Positions 8,148 to 16,422 of a DNA stretch of 47,382 nucleotides are shown here, in pieces. The DNA lies in assembly GCA_016218445.1 (NCBI GenBank), contig JACREC010000008.1:1-47382 (forward strand). The letters run 5' to 3'. The first letter of the stretch is position 1. Each line of letters starts with the position of its first letter. The notes beneath the pieces are model-generated. The model was not told the DNA's origin. It searched no databases and was given only the letters and a program-made list of their open reading frames with translations. Source of the DNA: Nitrosomonadales bacterium. Lineage in GTDB: Bacteria > Pseudomonadota > Gammaproteobacteria > Burkholderiales > Gallionellaceae. The translations under genes and the position numbers were made by a program.

Positions 8148-9860
8148 TTACTTCTTCGGCGCAATTTCTTTTTTCTCGTCCGTTTTTTCGTTCTTCTTCC
8201 CGAACAATTTGTTCAGCAGGTTACCGGCCTTGATGCCCAGCGCCGTTCCCAACCCCGGGCCCAGAATAGCCGTGCCCACTGCGGCGCCCGCCAGCGCCGA
8301 TTTGGTGGGACGCAATACCGGATCGCGCAATGTGCCGGAAACCACGAGCGGCATGCTGATCAGGGTTGCGGTTCCCTTCAGGTCGGTGTCCAGCAATCCG
8401 CTTAATTGCTGTTGCGGAGAAATGTCCAGCCTGCCTTCCGCATTCATGGCACCGGACGATACCTTCAACTTTTTGAAATGATACCCAGCGGCATCCACCG
8501 AGAGCAAGCCGGAAAGCTCATTAAACCGCGTTGTTCCGCCCTTGTTCCCCTCTTTCAACGGATTGCTCGCCGCCTGCACCAGGTCAACCTTGCCCAGCAC
8601 GCCATTTTTGACGTTAAACGCACCGTCGAGCTGCAAACCCTGCGGAAAATGCTCGATTTCATTCACCTTGGCGGAAAATTTCGCCTGCCCATCCAGTGTA
8701 CCGCTCAGCGTCGCCTCGTTACTCAACACTTCCACCACCGGCTGGATCGCCATGTTGGTCAGCGCCACATCCGCGCTCACCAATGCATCCGCGCTACGCA
8801 CCACGGCGGAACCGGTCAAGACACCGCCGTACAACTTGGCCCCAATATTAGCCAGCTTATACTCCGCCAGGCTGCCGGACAGGTTCGCCTTAATTGCATC
8901 CACCGCCAGCGGGCGCTTGGAGTCGGCGGACACACGCACCGTGGCGTTCTTTATTTCCACTTCCACATCAAATTTAAGGTTGCCCGGCAGTGCCTGCACC
9001 TCCCTGCCATGCGTACTCAAACGCCCCTTGCCATGCAGGCTGCCGGTCGCCGCGATGGGGTTACCCAGCACCGGCAGCAGACGTTCCACCTGTCCATCCA
9101 AAGCATCCAGCCTAGCCGTCAGCTTCCACACCGGCTGCCATTCCAGCAGCGCACCGCCCTCCAGATGCGCGCCGTAAGCATCGGCGGAAAATTTCTGCGC
9201 GTTAAACTGCGTGCCTGCCAGTACGCCGTTGACACTCAGGCTGTCGAACACGATGGCGGGATAATTCGGCGGCGACCATGCGCTGGCCTGCGCCTCGATG
9301 GCGAATGCGTTGCCCGGCTGCGGACGCACGATAGCGGTGGCTTTTTGTTCCGGCAGGGAAAACCAGGCGCGCGTGAAACTGCTGTCCGGCGCGAATTCCA
9401 GCTTACCTTCCAGCGGGCCTAGTGTGAACTTCGGCATCACCAGACGAATGCCGTTAAACTGCAACTCCTCCACACGAAACGGGGCAGGCTTAGCGCCCTC
9501 GCCTTGCAGCAAGGCAGGTATTTTCTCCAGTCGGGCCTGCGTAACACTGCCATTTTCCAGCGTAATGCTGTGAATCACGCGCTGCGGCTCAAACAGCGAA
9601 CGGGCATCAAACACTATCCTCACGGACTGCAACGCGATATCCGCCTGCTCGCCAACCTGCAAGCCTTCCAGCACCAGATGGGGAATGGGCAGCGCGCCGA
9701 TTTTCAGGTGCCGGATTTTTACCGGCTCGTGCAAATTCGCACTCAACACCTGTTCCACTTTCGGCACATACACGTCCAGCGGCGTAAGGTAAATCGCCGC
9801 TATCGCCAGCAGCACCAGCAACATCACGGCAACCAAAAAACGCCGGAACCACTTCATCAT
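8148..9860 (-). CDS. AsmA-like inner-membrane-anchored periplasmic protein
   Basis: The 570-residue protein has one N-terminal membrane helix (about 7-26, RRFLVAVMLLVLLAIAAIYL) followed by a long beta-rich AsmA-like region. AsmA-family proteins (AsmA, YhdP, TamB) are implicated in phospholipid transfer or outer-membrane homeostasis. The C-terminal third (RFNELSGLLSVD..., LSGLLDTDLKG..., DPVLR) matches the end of the following cyclase fusion, so the two arose by tandem duplication. A glycine/alanine-rich hydrophobic stretch (about 527-550) and a Lys-rich tail end it. The ATG at 9860 is followed directly by a second ATG; either could start. It is probably the first gene of a two-gene operon. 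Confidence 0.85.
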   Translation of the reverse strand: MMKWFRRFLVAVMLLVLLAIAAIYLTPLDVYVPKVEQVLSANLHEPVKIRHLKIGALPIPHLVLEGLQVGEQADIALQSVRIVFDARSLFEPQRVIHSITLENGSVTQARLEKIPALLQGEGAKPAPFRVEELQFNGIRLVMPKFTLGPLEGKLEFAPDSSFTRAWFSLPEQKATAIVRPQPGNAFAIEAQASAWSPPNYPAIVFDSLSVNGVLAGTQFNAQKFSADAYGAHLEGGALLEWQPVWKLTARLDALDGQVERLLPVLGNPIAATGSLHGKGRLSTHGREVQALPGNLKFDVEVEIKNATVRVSADSKRPLAVDAIKANLSGSLAEYKLANIGAKLYGGVLTGSAVVRSADALVSADVALTNMAIQPVVEVLSNEATLSGTLDGQAKFSAKVNEIEHFPQGLQLDGAFNVKNGVLGKVDLVQAASNPLKEGNKGGTTRFNELSGLLSVDAAGYHFKKLKVSSGAMNAEGRLDISPQQQLSGLLDTDLKGTATLISMPLVVSGTLRDPVLRPTKSALAGAAVGTAILGPGLGTALGIKAGNLLNKLFGKKNEKTDEKKEIAPKK

Positions 9861-9875
9861 CTCAGTAAGTTGGTA

Positions 9876-9904
9876 TTGACCAAAAAGCCCATCGCCGCTA
9901 GTAT
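9876..9904 (+). promoter_or_regulatory. Sigma70-type promoter of tRNA-Asn
   Basis: TTGACC (9876-9881), a 17-base spacer and TAGTAT (9899-9904) lie 15 bases before the tRNA, a spacing that suits a short leader. The region also separates the divergent AsmA gene. Confidence 0.65.
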
Positions 9905-9919
9905 AGCGGCCTTGTCAAT

Positions 9920-9995
9920 TCCCTGATAGCTCAGTTGGTAGAGCGACGGACTGTTAATCCGCAGGTCCCTGGTTCGAGTCCAGGTCGGGGAGCCA
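9920..9995 (+). tRNA. tRNA-Asn (anticodon GTT)
   Basis: The 76-base sequence folds as a full cloverleaf. The acceptor arms TCCCTGA and TCGGGGA pair with one G-T, the D arm is GCTC/GAGC, the anticodon loop is CTGTTAA (anticodon GTT), and the T arm carries GGTTCGAGTCC. The discriminator is G and CCA is encoded (9993-9995). It runs towards the patZ-like gene, whose stop is 10 bases away. Confidence 0.97.
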
Positions 9996-10005
9996 GTTCG
10001 CTGAA

Positions 10006-12684
10006 TCACAACTCCTTGCGGACGCATTTGATGCCGCTATCTTCCGCGCTGGTTTCGATAGTGAAACCAAGCCGGGCCATGAATTTCAGCATGCTGCTGT
10101 TGCTGGCGATTACTTCGCCTTCCATGGTTTTGAGTCCCTTCGAACGGGCGGCATCCATCAACGAGCTTATCAGCTTCTGCCCGAGGCCTTTGCCGCGCAT
10201 GTTGTCGGCGATCACGATGGCAAATTCGCAGCTCTCTCCGTCCGGGTTGATGGCAAAGCGCGTCACCCCCAGCTCAACTTCCTTATCCTGCACCTGGGTC
10301 ACGGCGATGAGCGCCATTTCACGGCTGTAATCAATCTGGGTGAAGCGCACCAGCATGGTCGGGGTCAGTTCCTGCACGCTATTCATGAAACGGAAATAGC
10401 GCGATTCCTCTGACAGGCCGTGCACGAATTCCTGCTCAATTTCGGCATCTTCCGGGCGTATCGGGCGGATGGTGATGTCGGTGCCGTCGGCCAATTGCCA
10501 GTTGCTGATGAGGTAGGTCGGATAGGGATGAATCGCCATATGGGCGTAACGGTACTTGGCGGGCTGGCGATATTCCACCACCACGCGCGCATCGGCGGCG
10601 AGTGCGCCGTGCTCATCCAGAATCAGGGGGTTGATGTCCATCTCCATCAGCATGGGCAGTTCGCACGCCATTTCCGACACACGCAGCAGCACGCTTTCCA
10701 GCGCGGCCATGTCGGCCGGCGGCATGTGGCGGAAAGCGCCCAGCATTTTGGCAACGTGCGTGCCCTGAACGAGATCCTTGACCAGGAAGGTGTTGAGCGG
10801 AGGCAGCGCGACGGCACGGTCGCCCATCACTTCCACCAGCGTGCCGCCGGCGCCGAAGGTGATCACCGGGCCGAATACCGGGTCGTTGGTCACTCCCAGC
10901 ATCAGCTCGCGCCCGTTCGGCTTGACGATCATCGGTTCAATCGAAATTCCGTCCAGATGCGCATTGGGCCGGCTGTGTTTTACGTTCTCCATGATCTCGT
11001 GGTATGCCGCACGCACGGCCTGCGCGTTGCCCAGGTTAAGCATCACGCCACCGGTATCGCTCTTGTGGGTGATGTCGCGGGAATTGACTTTCATCGCCAC
11101 CGGGAAGCCCAGTTGCTGGGCGATCAGCAGCGCCTCGTTGGGTGAATTGGCGACCATGGTTTGCGCCACAGGAATATGGAAGGCCGACAGCAGCGCCTTG
11201 GATTCCATTTCATTTAGCACCTTGCGCTTGTCCTGCAAGGCGCCTTCGATCACCATGCGCGCGCCCTCCACATCCGGCTCCAGATGATGGGACAGCGATC
11301 CCGGCACCTGCATCAGCAGCTTCTGGTTGCGGTAGTAATCGGAAAGATGGGAGAACACTTCCACCGCCGGTTCCGGGGTGCGGAAGGTGGGCTGCCTGGC
11401 GCGGGCAAAGGCGGCGCGCGCTTCCGCAACCTGCGACTCGCCCATCCAGCAAGTGAGCAGCGGTTTCTTGTATTGGCCGGTAAGTGCTATCACCGCCTGC
11501 GCGGCATCCAGCGGCCTGGTCATGGCCTGGGGTGTCAGGATGGTCAGCACGCCGTCCACATTGGGGTCTTCCAGGCATGCCTTGACCGCATGGTGGTAAC
11601 GGTCGACCTGGGCATCGCCGATGATGTCCAGCGGATTTCCATGCGACCAGTTGTGGGGCAGCACCGCGTTGAGCTGCTGAATGGTGGCATCGGACAGCGT
11701 GGCGATCTCCAGCCCCAAATCGGAGGCGCGGTCGGTGGCCATCACGCCGGGCCCGCCGCCATTGGTGACGATGGCGAGCCGGTTGCCCTGGGGATGGAAG
11801 CCGCAGGACAGCGCCTTGGCGGCGGAAAACAACTGGGTGATGGTCTGCACCCGCACCACTCCGGCGCGGCGCACGGCGGCATCGAATGCATCGTCGGAGC
11901 CCACCAGCGATGCGGTGTGGGACATGGCCGCTTTGGAGCCTGCGGCGTGGCGCCCGACCTTGACCAGGATCACCGGCTTGACGCGGGCGGCGGCGCGAAT
12001 CGCGCTCATGAAGCTGCGCGCGTTGCGGATGCCTTCGATGTAAAGCAGGATGTTCTGGGTCTGCTGGTCGAATACCAGGTAATCGAGTATCTCGCCAAAA
12101 TCCACATCGGCGGACGAGCCCATCGACACCACACTGGAGAACCCCACATCGTTGGTGTGCGCCCAATCCAGTATCGCGGTGCACAGCGCGCCGGATTGCG
12201 ACACGAAAGCGAGATGCCCGGTGTTGGCGCCGCCCTTGTTGAACGTGGCGTTGAGGCCGATGCCGGGGCGCATCACGCCGAGGCAATTCGGTCCGATCAA
12301 ACGGATGCCATAACGGCGCGCGTTCTCCAGCACCGCACGCTCCAGCGCCTGGCCTTCGGGGCCGGTCTCGCCAAAACCCGCGGTGATGATGACCGCCGCC
12401 TTGACGCCATGCTTGCCGCAATCCTCGATGATGTCCGGCACGGTATGGGGCGGCGTGGCGATGACCACCAGCTCCACCGGCTCGCCAGTTTTGGCTAGGG
12501 AGGAATAAGCCTTGCGCCCCTGCACCTCGGCATTCTTTGCGTTGATGGGATACAGGCCGCCCTGATAGCCGCTTCCCAGCATGTTCTGGAACACGATCTG
12601 GCCGACCGAATCCACCCGGTCGCTGGCGCCGAACACGGCAACGGACTTGGGTGCGAAGAGCGGATTGAGATAATGCTGGCCCAT
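10006..12684 (-). CDS. patZ: PatZ-like ADP-forming acyl-CoA synthetase / GNAT lysine acetyltransferase
   Basis: The 892-residue protein has the architecture and length of the E. coli lysine acetyltransferase PatZ (YfiQ/Pka). A CoA-binding Rossmann domain comes first (SVAVFGASDR near residue 13), then a succinyl-CoA-ligase-like part (GPNCLGVMRPG near 128-138), an ATP-grasp part (about 490-710) and a C-terminal GNAT domain (about 735-890; MRGKGLGQKLISS acetyl-CoA loop). Such proteins acetylate lysines, for example on acetyl-CoA synthetase, to tune central metabolism. Genuine acyl-CoA synthetase activity is often lost in this fusion family; I cannot tell here. It is convergent with tRNA-Asn. Confidence 0.88.
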   Translation of the reverse strand: MGQHYLNPLFAPKSVAVFGASDRVDSVGQIVFQNMLGSGYQGGLYPINAKNAEVQGRKAYSSLAKTGEPVELVVIATPPHTVPDIIEDCGKHGVKAAVIITAGFGETGPEGQALERAVLENARRYGIRLIGPNCLGVMRPGIGLNATFNKGGANTGHLAFVSQSGALCTAILDWAHTNDVGFSSVVSMGSSADVDFGEILDYLVFDQQTQNILLYIEGIRNARSFMSAIRAAARVKPVILVKVGRHAAGSKAAMSHTASLVGSDDAFDAAVRRAGVVRVQTITQLFSAAKALSCGFHPQGNRLAIVTNGGGPGVMATDRASDLGLEIATLSDATIQQLNAVLPHNWSHGNPLDIIGDAQVDRYHHAVKACLEDPNVDGVLTILTPQAMTRPLDAAQAVIALTGQYKKPLLTCWMGESQVAEARAAFARARQPTFRTPEPAVEVFSHLSDYYRNQKLLMQVPGSLSHHLEPDVEGARMVIEGALQDKRKVLNEMESKALLSAFHIPVAQTMVANSPNEALLIAQQLGFPVAMKVNSRDITHKSDTGGVMLNLGNAQAVRAAYHEIMENVKHSRPNAHLDGISIEPMIVKPNGRELMLGVTNDPVFGPVITFGAGGTLVEVMGDRAVALPPLNTFLVKDLVQGTHVAKMLGAFRHMPPADMAALESVLLRVSEMACELPMLMEMDINPLILDEHGALAADARVVVEYRQPAKYRYAHMAIHPYPTYLISNWQLADGTDITIRPIRPEDAEIEQEFVHGLSEESRYFRFMNSVQELTPTMLVRFTQIDYSREMALIAVTQVQDKEVELGVTRFAINPDGESCEFAIVIADNMRGKGLGQKLISSLMDAARSKGLKTMEGEVIASNSSMLKFMARLGFTIETSAEDSGIKCVRKEL

Positions 12685-12726
12685 GATTTTTTCTATACCA
12701 ATGTGATTATTGTTTGCCGGGGTACG

Positions 12727-12843
12727 CTTAAAGGCTCTAAAAATTCGTCACACCGGCGAAGGCCGGTGTCCAGCCTATTCAAAACACTGGATTCCGGCCT
12801 TCGCCGGAATGACGAAATCTGAATTTTTAGAGATGCCTTTAAG
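12727..12843. repeat. MITE-like element, second family member
   Basis: The ends CTTAAAGGC-TCTAAAAATTC (12727-12746) and its imperfect reverse complement (12821-12843) enclose two inverted GGCGAAGGCCGG palindromes. The ends match those of 2141-2405 in the TCTAAAAATTC core. The element fills the gap between the hydrogenase protease gene and the patZ-like gene. Confidence 0.75.
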
Positions 12844-13380
12844 CTATTGAGCCGTGCAGGCTTCATGTTTTTCCGCATCCCCATACGCTTGTTGCTGCAC
12901 CCGCATTTCCCACGCCGCAGCTTCCGTTCCCTGCAACAGCTTATGCATGAAATTCATTGCACTATCCAGCCGGCTGGCGGCTGCCGGTGAAAGCGGGGAA
13001 CCCAGTTCAAACTGTTCGCCGCGTATGCACAGGATAAATGCCGGCGGCGGAGCTTCCCGATAAATCTGCGGGTACACAGCCAGCACTGCCTCGGGTGCCA
13101 GGGCGTGGCTGTATGGAGTGCTGGTATCCCCTGCCAGGGCACGGTAGAAGGCATAAGGCTCTGGCGTATCCATGCCGGCATCAATAAACAGAACCAGCCG
13201 GCGTCCTGCCATGTCCATGGCGTGCTCGACTTGCAATTGAAAATCTTCAATCAGTTCGAAGTCCGCGCTGCGCCCTTCCTTCTGCAGCCATGCATCCAGC
13301 CTGCGCAGGAGCAGCGGCGCCAACGCATCATCGCCACGCGACTCATTGCCGACAGCAAAGATGAGGACAGGCGCGGCCAT
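12844..13380 (-). CDS. hoxW: Hydrogenase maturation protease (HoxW-like, peptidase M52)
   Basis: The 178-residue protein opens with VLIFAVGNESRGDDALAP, the nickel-sensing GxGNxxxxDDGxG-type motif of M52 endopeptidases, with the metal-binding acidic residue in the GDD. A second conserved block is FIDAGMD (about 68-74). It would remove the C-terminal peptide of HoxH after nickel insertion. The ATG at 13380 shares one base with the TGA of hoxH; a TTG one codon earlier is possible. Its place directly after hoxH supports the assignment over other M52 proteases. Confidence 0.88.
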   Translation of the reverse strand: MAAPVLIFAVGNESRGDDALAPLLLRRLDAWLQKEGRSADFELIEDFQLQVEHAMDMAGRRLVLFIDAGMDTPEPYAFYRALAGDTSTPYSHALAPEAVLAVYPQIYREAPPPAFILCIRGEQFELGSPLSPAAASRLDSAMNFMHKLLQGTEAAAWEMRVQQQAYGDAEKHEACTAQ

Positions 13381-14867
13381 CAACTGAATGCACCGTCCGC
13401 CGAACGGGCAAGCGTTGAGAGCACACCGCCCTCAACGTCCAGCAACTCGACCTGCAACGGCATCTTGCCGAGCGCGTGGGTCGCGCAGGACAGGCAGGGA
13501 TCGAAGGCGCGGATCGCCACCTCGATGTGGTTGAGCAAGCCTTCGGTGAGCTTGCGGCCGTCGAGGTATTGCCGCGCCACCTGGCGGATCGCCTCGTTCA
13601 TCGCCTGATTGTTGTGGGTGGTGGAAACGATCAGGTTGCAGCGCACGATCTGGTCGTGCTCGTCCACTTTGTAATGGTGAATCAGCGTGCCGCGCGGCGC
13701 CTCGATCACGCCCACGCCGCGCTCCTGCCGCTGCCCCTTGCTGACCAGATCGTTGCCTTGCAGGTCGGGATCGTGCAGCAGTTCTTGTATCAGTTCGGCG
13801 GCGTGCAGCATCTCGATCATGCGCGCCCAGTGGAAACCCATTGTGGCGCCTGCCACCGAGCCGCCGGCAAACGCCATGAAGGCCTTGCGCGCCTGGTTGG
13901 CCAGCGGCGTGGGAATGAAATCGCATTGCGTCACGCGTGACAGCGGCCCCACGCGATACCAGCCTCGCTCCGGTCCGAGGCTGCGCAGGAACGGAAACTT
14001 CATGTACGACCACGGCTTCACGTCCTCGAAGATGACGTCCCAGTAATGGCGGGAATCGTAATGGTCGAACAGCGTGTTGCCGTCCATGTCGCGCGCGCGC
14101 AGCCCGCCGTGGTACAAGTCCAGCGCACCGTCCTCGCGCACCAGGTTGAGCGTATGCGTCTTGAAGCGCCCGAAGTTGTTGTAGAGATCGAGATTCTGCT
14201 CGAACAGTTGCCGCACCAGCACCAGTGCATCGCGGCTCCATGCGATCATCTGTTCGATGTCCTTCAGCAGATAATCGCGTTCCTCGGTACTCACGTTCTT
14301 GTTCACCCCGCCCGGTATTGAACCGGTGCCGTGGATGCGCTTGCCCGCGGTAATGCGGATCACCTCCTGTCCGAACTTGCGCAGCAGCACGCCCCGCTTC
14401 GCGACCTCGGGATAGGCGGCGGCGATGCCGGCGATGTTGCGCCTGGCGACATCCGAATCGAAACCAAATAATAAATCCGGCGAAGAGAGATGAAAAAAGT
14501 GCAGCGCATGGGATTGCAATATCTGGCCGTAATGCATCAGCCGCCGCACCTTCTCCGCAGTCGGCGTGAGCGTTGCGCCGACGATCATGTCCATCGCCTT
14601 GGAGGCGGCGATGTGATGGCTCACCGGACAGATGCCGCAGAGCCGCTGCACCATCACCGGCGCTTCCCAATAGGGGCGCCCCTGCACGAATTTCTCGAAG
14701 CCGCGAAACTCGACGATGTGCAGCCGCACCTGGTGCACGCGGTCATTCTCATCCAGCAACAGCGTCACCTTGCCGTGGCCTTCGACGCGCGACACCGGGT
14801 CTATGGCGACGCGGCGCAGGTTCTCGGGGTGGGCGGCGGTTTCCAGATTACCGTTTTTATCATTCAT
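13380..14867 (-). CDS. hoxH: NAD-reducing [NiFe] hydrogenase large subunit HoxH
   Basis: The 495-residue subunit carries the NiFe(CN)2CO site that splits H2. The proximal ligand motif RLCGICPVSH is at about residues 70-79 and the distal DPCLSCATH at 456-464. The 31 residues after H464 form the peptide that HoxW should remove. VRLHIVEFRGFEKF matches group 3d (bidirectional/NAD-linked) enzymes. I use the ATG at 14867. The frame is open upstream to 14957, but that stretch is an inserted repeat (14886-14962) and reads as unrelated sequence. No clear ribosome-binding site precedes the ATG. Confidence 0.95.
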   Translation of the reverse strand: MNDKNGNLETAAHPENLRRVAIDPVSRVEGHGKVTLLLDENDRVHQVRLHIVEFRGFEKFVQGRPYWEAPVMVQRLCGICPVSHHIAASKAMDMIVGATLTPTAEKVRRLMHYGQILQSHALHFFHLSSPDLLFGFDSDVARRNIAGIAAAYPEVAKRGVLLRKFGQEVIRITAGKRIHGTGSIPGGVNKNVSTEERDYLLKDIEQMIAWSRDALVLVRQLFEQNLDLYNNFGRFKTHTLNLVREDGALDLYHGGLRARDMDGNTLFDHYDSRHYWDVIFEDVKPWSYMKFPFLRSLGPERGWYRVGPLSRVTQCDFIPTPLANQARKAFMAFAGGSVAGATMGFHWARMIEMLHAAELIQELLHDPDLQGNDLVSKGQRQERGVGVIEAPRGTLIHHYKVDEHDQIVRCNLIVSTTHNNQAMNEAIRQVARQYLDGRKLTEGLLNHIEVAIRAFDPCLSCATHALGKMPLQVELLDVEGGVLSTLARSADGAFS

Positions 14868-14885
14868 GTTGGGAATGTCAGTGCC

Positions 14886-14962
14886 GTAGGGTGGATAAAG
14901 CGCAAAGCGCGTATCCACCATTCGTGCAGGTGGATACGGCCCCAGGCCTTTATCCACCCTAC
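14886..14962. repeat. Inverted repeat between hoxY and hoxH
   Basis: The arms GTAGGGTGGATAAAG and CTTTATCCACCCTAC (reverse complements) bound 77 bases, with further internal pairing (GTGGATACG/CGTATCCAC). It fills the spacer between hoxY and hoxH and could attenuate or stabilise the hox transcript. Confidence 0.75.
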
Positions 14963-14978
14963 ATGTTTGTCGATGAGG

Positions 14979-15518
14979 TCAGTCATATTTGATCAGCCCA
15001 TGCCCCAACTCCGGCGTCTTGCCCGCGATCAGGTCGGTTACAAATTTCCAGATGGCGTCGCCCGATGGTGGGCAACCGGGGATGAAGTAATCGATCTTCA
15101 CCACTTCGTGCAGCGGATGCACCTTGTCCAGCGGCAGCGGCAATTCCGGGTCGTTCGGGATGTAGCCGTGCGCCAACCCCGGCTCGGTGAGGTACACCTC
15201 GGTCAGGCAACTTCCCAGATCGAGGTGGTTGCGTTGTGCGGGCAAGCCTCCGGTGATGGCGCACGAGCCGATGGCGATGAGTATCTTGCAATTCTTTCTG
15301 AACTCGCGCAGCACATGCACGTTCTCCGCGTTGCAGACGCCGCCTTCGATCAGGCCGATGTAGCAACGGCCGCAATGCTTGATATCGGTGAGCGGCGAGC
15401 GGTCGAATTCGATGAGATTTAGCAGCGTAAACAAGCGCTCGTCGATATCGAGCGCAGACATGTGGCAGCCGAAGCAGCCGGCCAGAGATGTGGTGGCGAC
15501 GCGCAGTTTCTTGCTCAT
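14979..15518 (-). CDS. hoxY: NAD-reducing hydrogenase small subunit HoxY
   Basis: The 179-residue subunit holds the proximal [4Fe-4S] cluster that passes electrons from HoxH. Conserved cysteines are in AGCFGCHMS (about 13-21), GVCNAEN, GSCAITGG and FIPGCPPSGD. It lacks the second half found in longer hydrogenase small subunits, as is normal for HoxY. The ATG at 15518 overlaps the hoxU stop by four bases and has AGGGG 8 bases before it; the frame is open further upstream inside hoxU, but that part is not HoxY-like. Confidence 0.95.
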   Translation of the reverse strand: MSKKLRVATTSLAGCFGCHMSALDIDERLFTLLNLIEFDRSPLTDIKHCGRCYIGLIEGGVCNAENVHVLREFRKNCKILIAIGSCAITGGLPAQRNHLDLGSCLTEVYLTEPGLAHGYIPNDPELPLPLDKVHPLHEVVKIDYFIPGCPPSGDAIWKFVTDLIAGKTPELGHGLIKYD

Positions 15519-16264
15519 GATTTCCCCTCGCAGGCGTCGCAACTGCCGCTGATGGCTGGGCGCGGCGCATCGTCCAGCGCCTGCGCGCCGACCGGGCGCT
15601 GATCGTAGCGCCGTGCGCCTATGGGCACGCTGAAACCCACGCCCTTTTTCAGGATCACGCCCACCGGGCAGACGTGCATCGCCTTGTCTTCCAGCGCGAT
15701 GTCGGTGTCCCTCAACATACCGGATTCGGCGTTGACGATGAGGTGCTTGGTGATGCCGCGTCCGGCCAGCGCGAACACGTTCTTGCCATCCATCTCGCAG
15801 GAGGCGCGCACGCACAGTTCGCACAAAATGCAGCGGTTAAAGTCGAGCAGGATGTCCGGGTGTGAGCCATCCAGCGGGCGATCCGGGAAGAATTGGTTAA
15901 AGTGCGGTGTCATCACCTGCAGTTCGTAGGCGGTAGCCTGGAGCTGGCAATTGCCGCTGGCCTCGCAGGATGGGCAGAAGTGATTGCCCTCAACAAGCAG
16001 CATTTGCAGCAGCGTGCGGCGCAGTGCGTTCAGTTCCTCGATGTTGCTCTCGGCTTGCAGCCCGGCTTCGGCGGGCATGGTGCAGGCGGATAAAGTGCGT
16101 CCGCCGACTTTGATCGTGCATAGCTTACAACTGCCGTGCGGCTTGAATTCGGGGTGGTAGCACAGGTGCGGGATGTAGCGCCCGGCGGTCAGTGCGGCCT
16201 GCATCACGGTCTGGCACGGCTCGAAGGAAACGGTCGCGCCGTCAAGCTGGAAGGTGTCAGTCAT
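15515..16264 (-). CDS. hoxU: NAD-reducing hydrogenase diaphorase subunit HoxU
   Basis: The 249-residue iron-sulphur protein is homologous to the N-terminal part of NuoG and relays electrons between HoxY and HoxF. An N-terminal plant-type [2Fe-2S] ferredoxin domain (Cys near residues 35-64) is followed by HFCPSCEASGNC, the His/Cys-ligated cluster motif, and a two-cluster [4Fe-4S] region with CILCELCVRAC-like spacing and a late CPVG. The tail after about 220 is Arg/Pro-rich and ends with two more cysteines (SCDACEG). The gene overlaps hoxY. Confidence 0.95.
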   Translation of the reverse strand: MTDTFQLDGATVSFEPCQTVMQAALTAGRYIPHLCYHPEFKPHGSCKLCTIKVGGRTLSACTMPAEAGLQAESNIEELNALRRTLLQMLLVEGNHFCPSCEASGNCQLQATAYELQVMTPHFNQFFPDRPLDGSHPDILLDFNRCILCELCVRASCEMDGKNVFALAGRGITKHLIVNAESGMLRDTDIALEDKAMHVCPVGVILKKGVGFSVPIGARRYDQRPVGAQALDDAPRPAISGSCDACEGKS

Positions 16265-16286
16265 TTCACATCATCCACGTAAAAGC

Positions 16287-16411
16287 CGTCATTCCGGCGC
16301 AGGCCGGAATCCAGTTGATTGAAAAATTCTCGCGCAGCGAGACAACGCCAGATTTTGATCCGCTACGCGGGCTGTTTGTCTTGCTGGATTCCGGCCTGCG
16401 CCGGAATGACG
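16287..16411. repeat. Paired inverted CGTCATTCCGGC repeats between hoxF and hoxU
   Basis: Two outward-facing arms (CGTCATTCCGGCGCAGGCC... and its reverse complement) enclose about 70 bases. Arms and middle (GACAACGCC...CTTGCTGGATTCC) resemble 28378-28510 and 31561-31691. The element sits inside the hox operon. Confidence 0.8.
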
Positions 16412-16422
16412 GGACTGATCAA

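Noticed and set aside
11284-12498. 404-residue plus-strand frame opposite the patZ-like gene
   Set aside because: The minus-strand product has clear domains over its whole length; this frame shows only the residue bias of an antisense reading.
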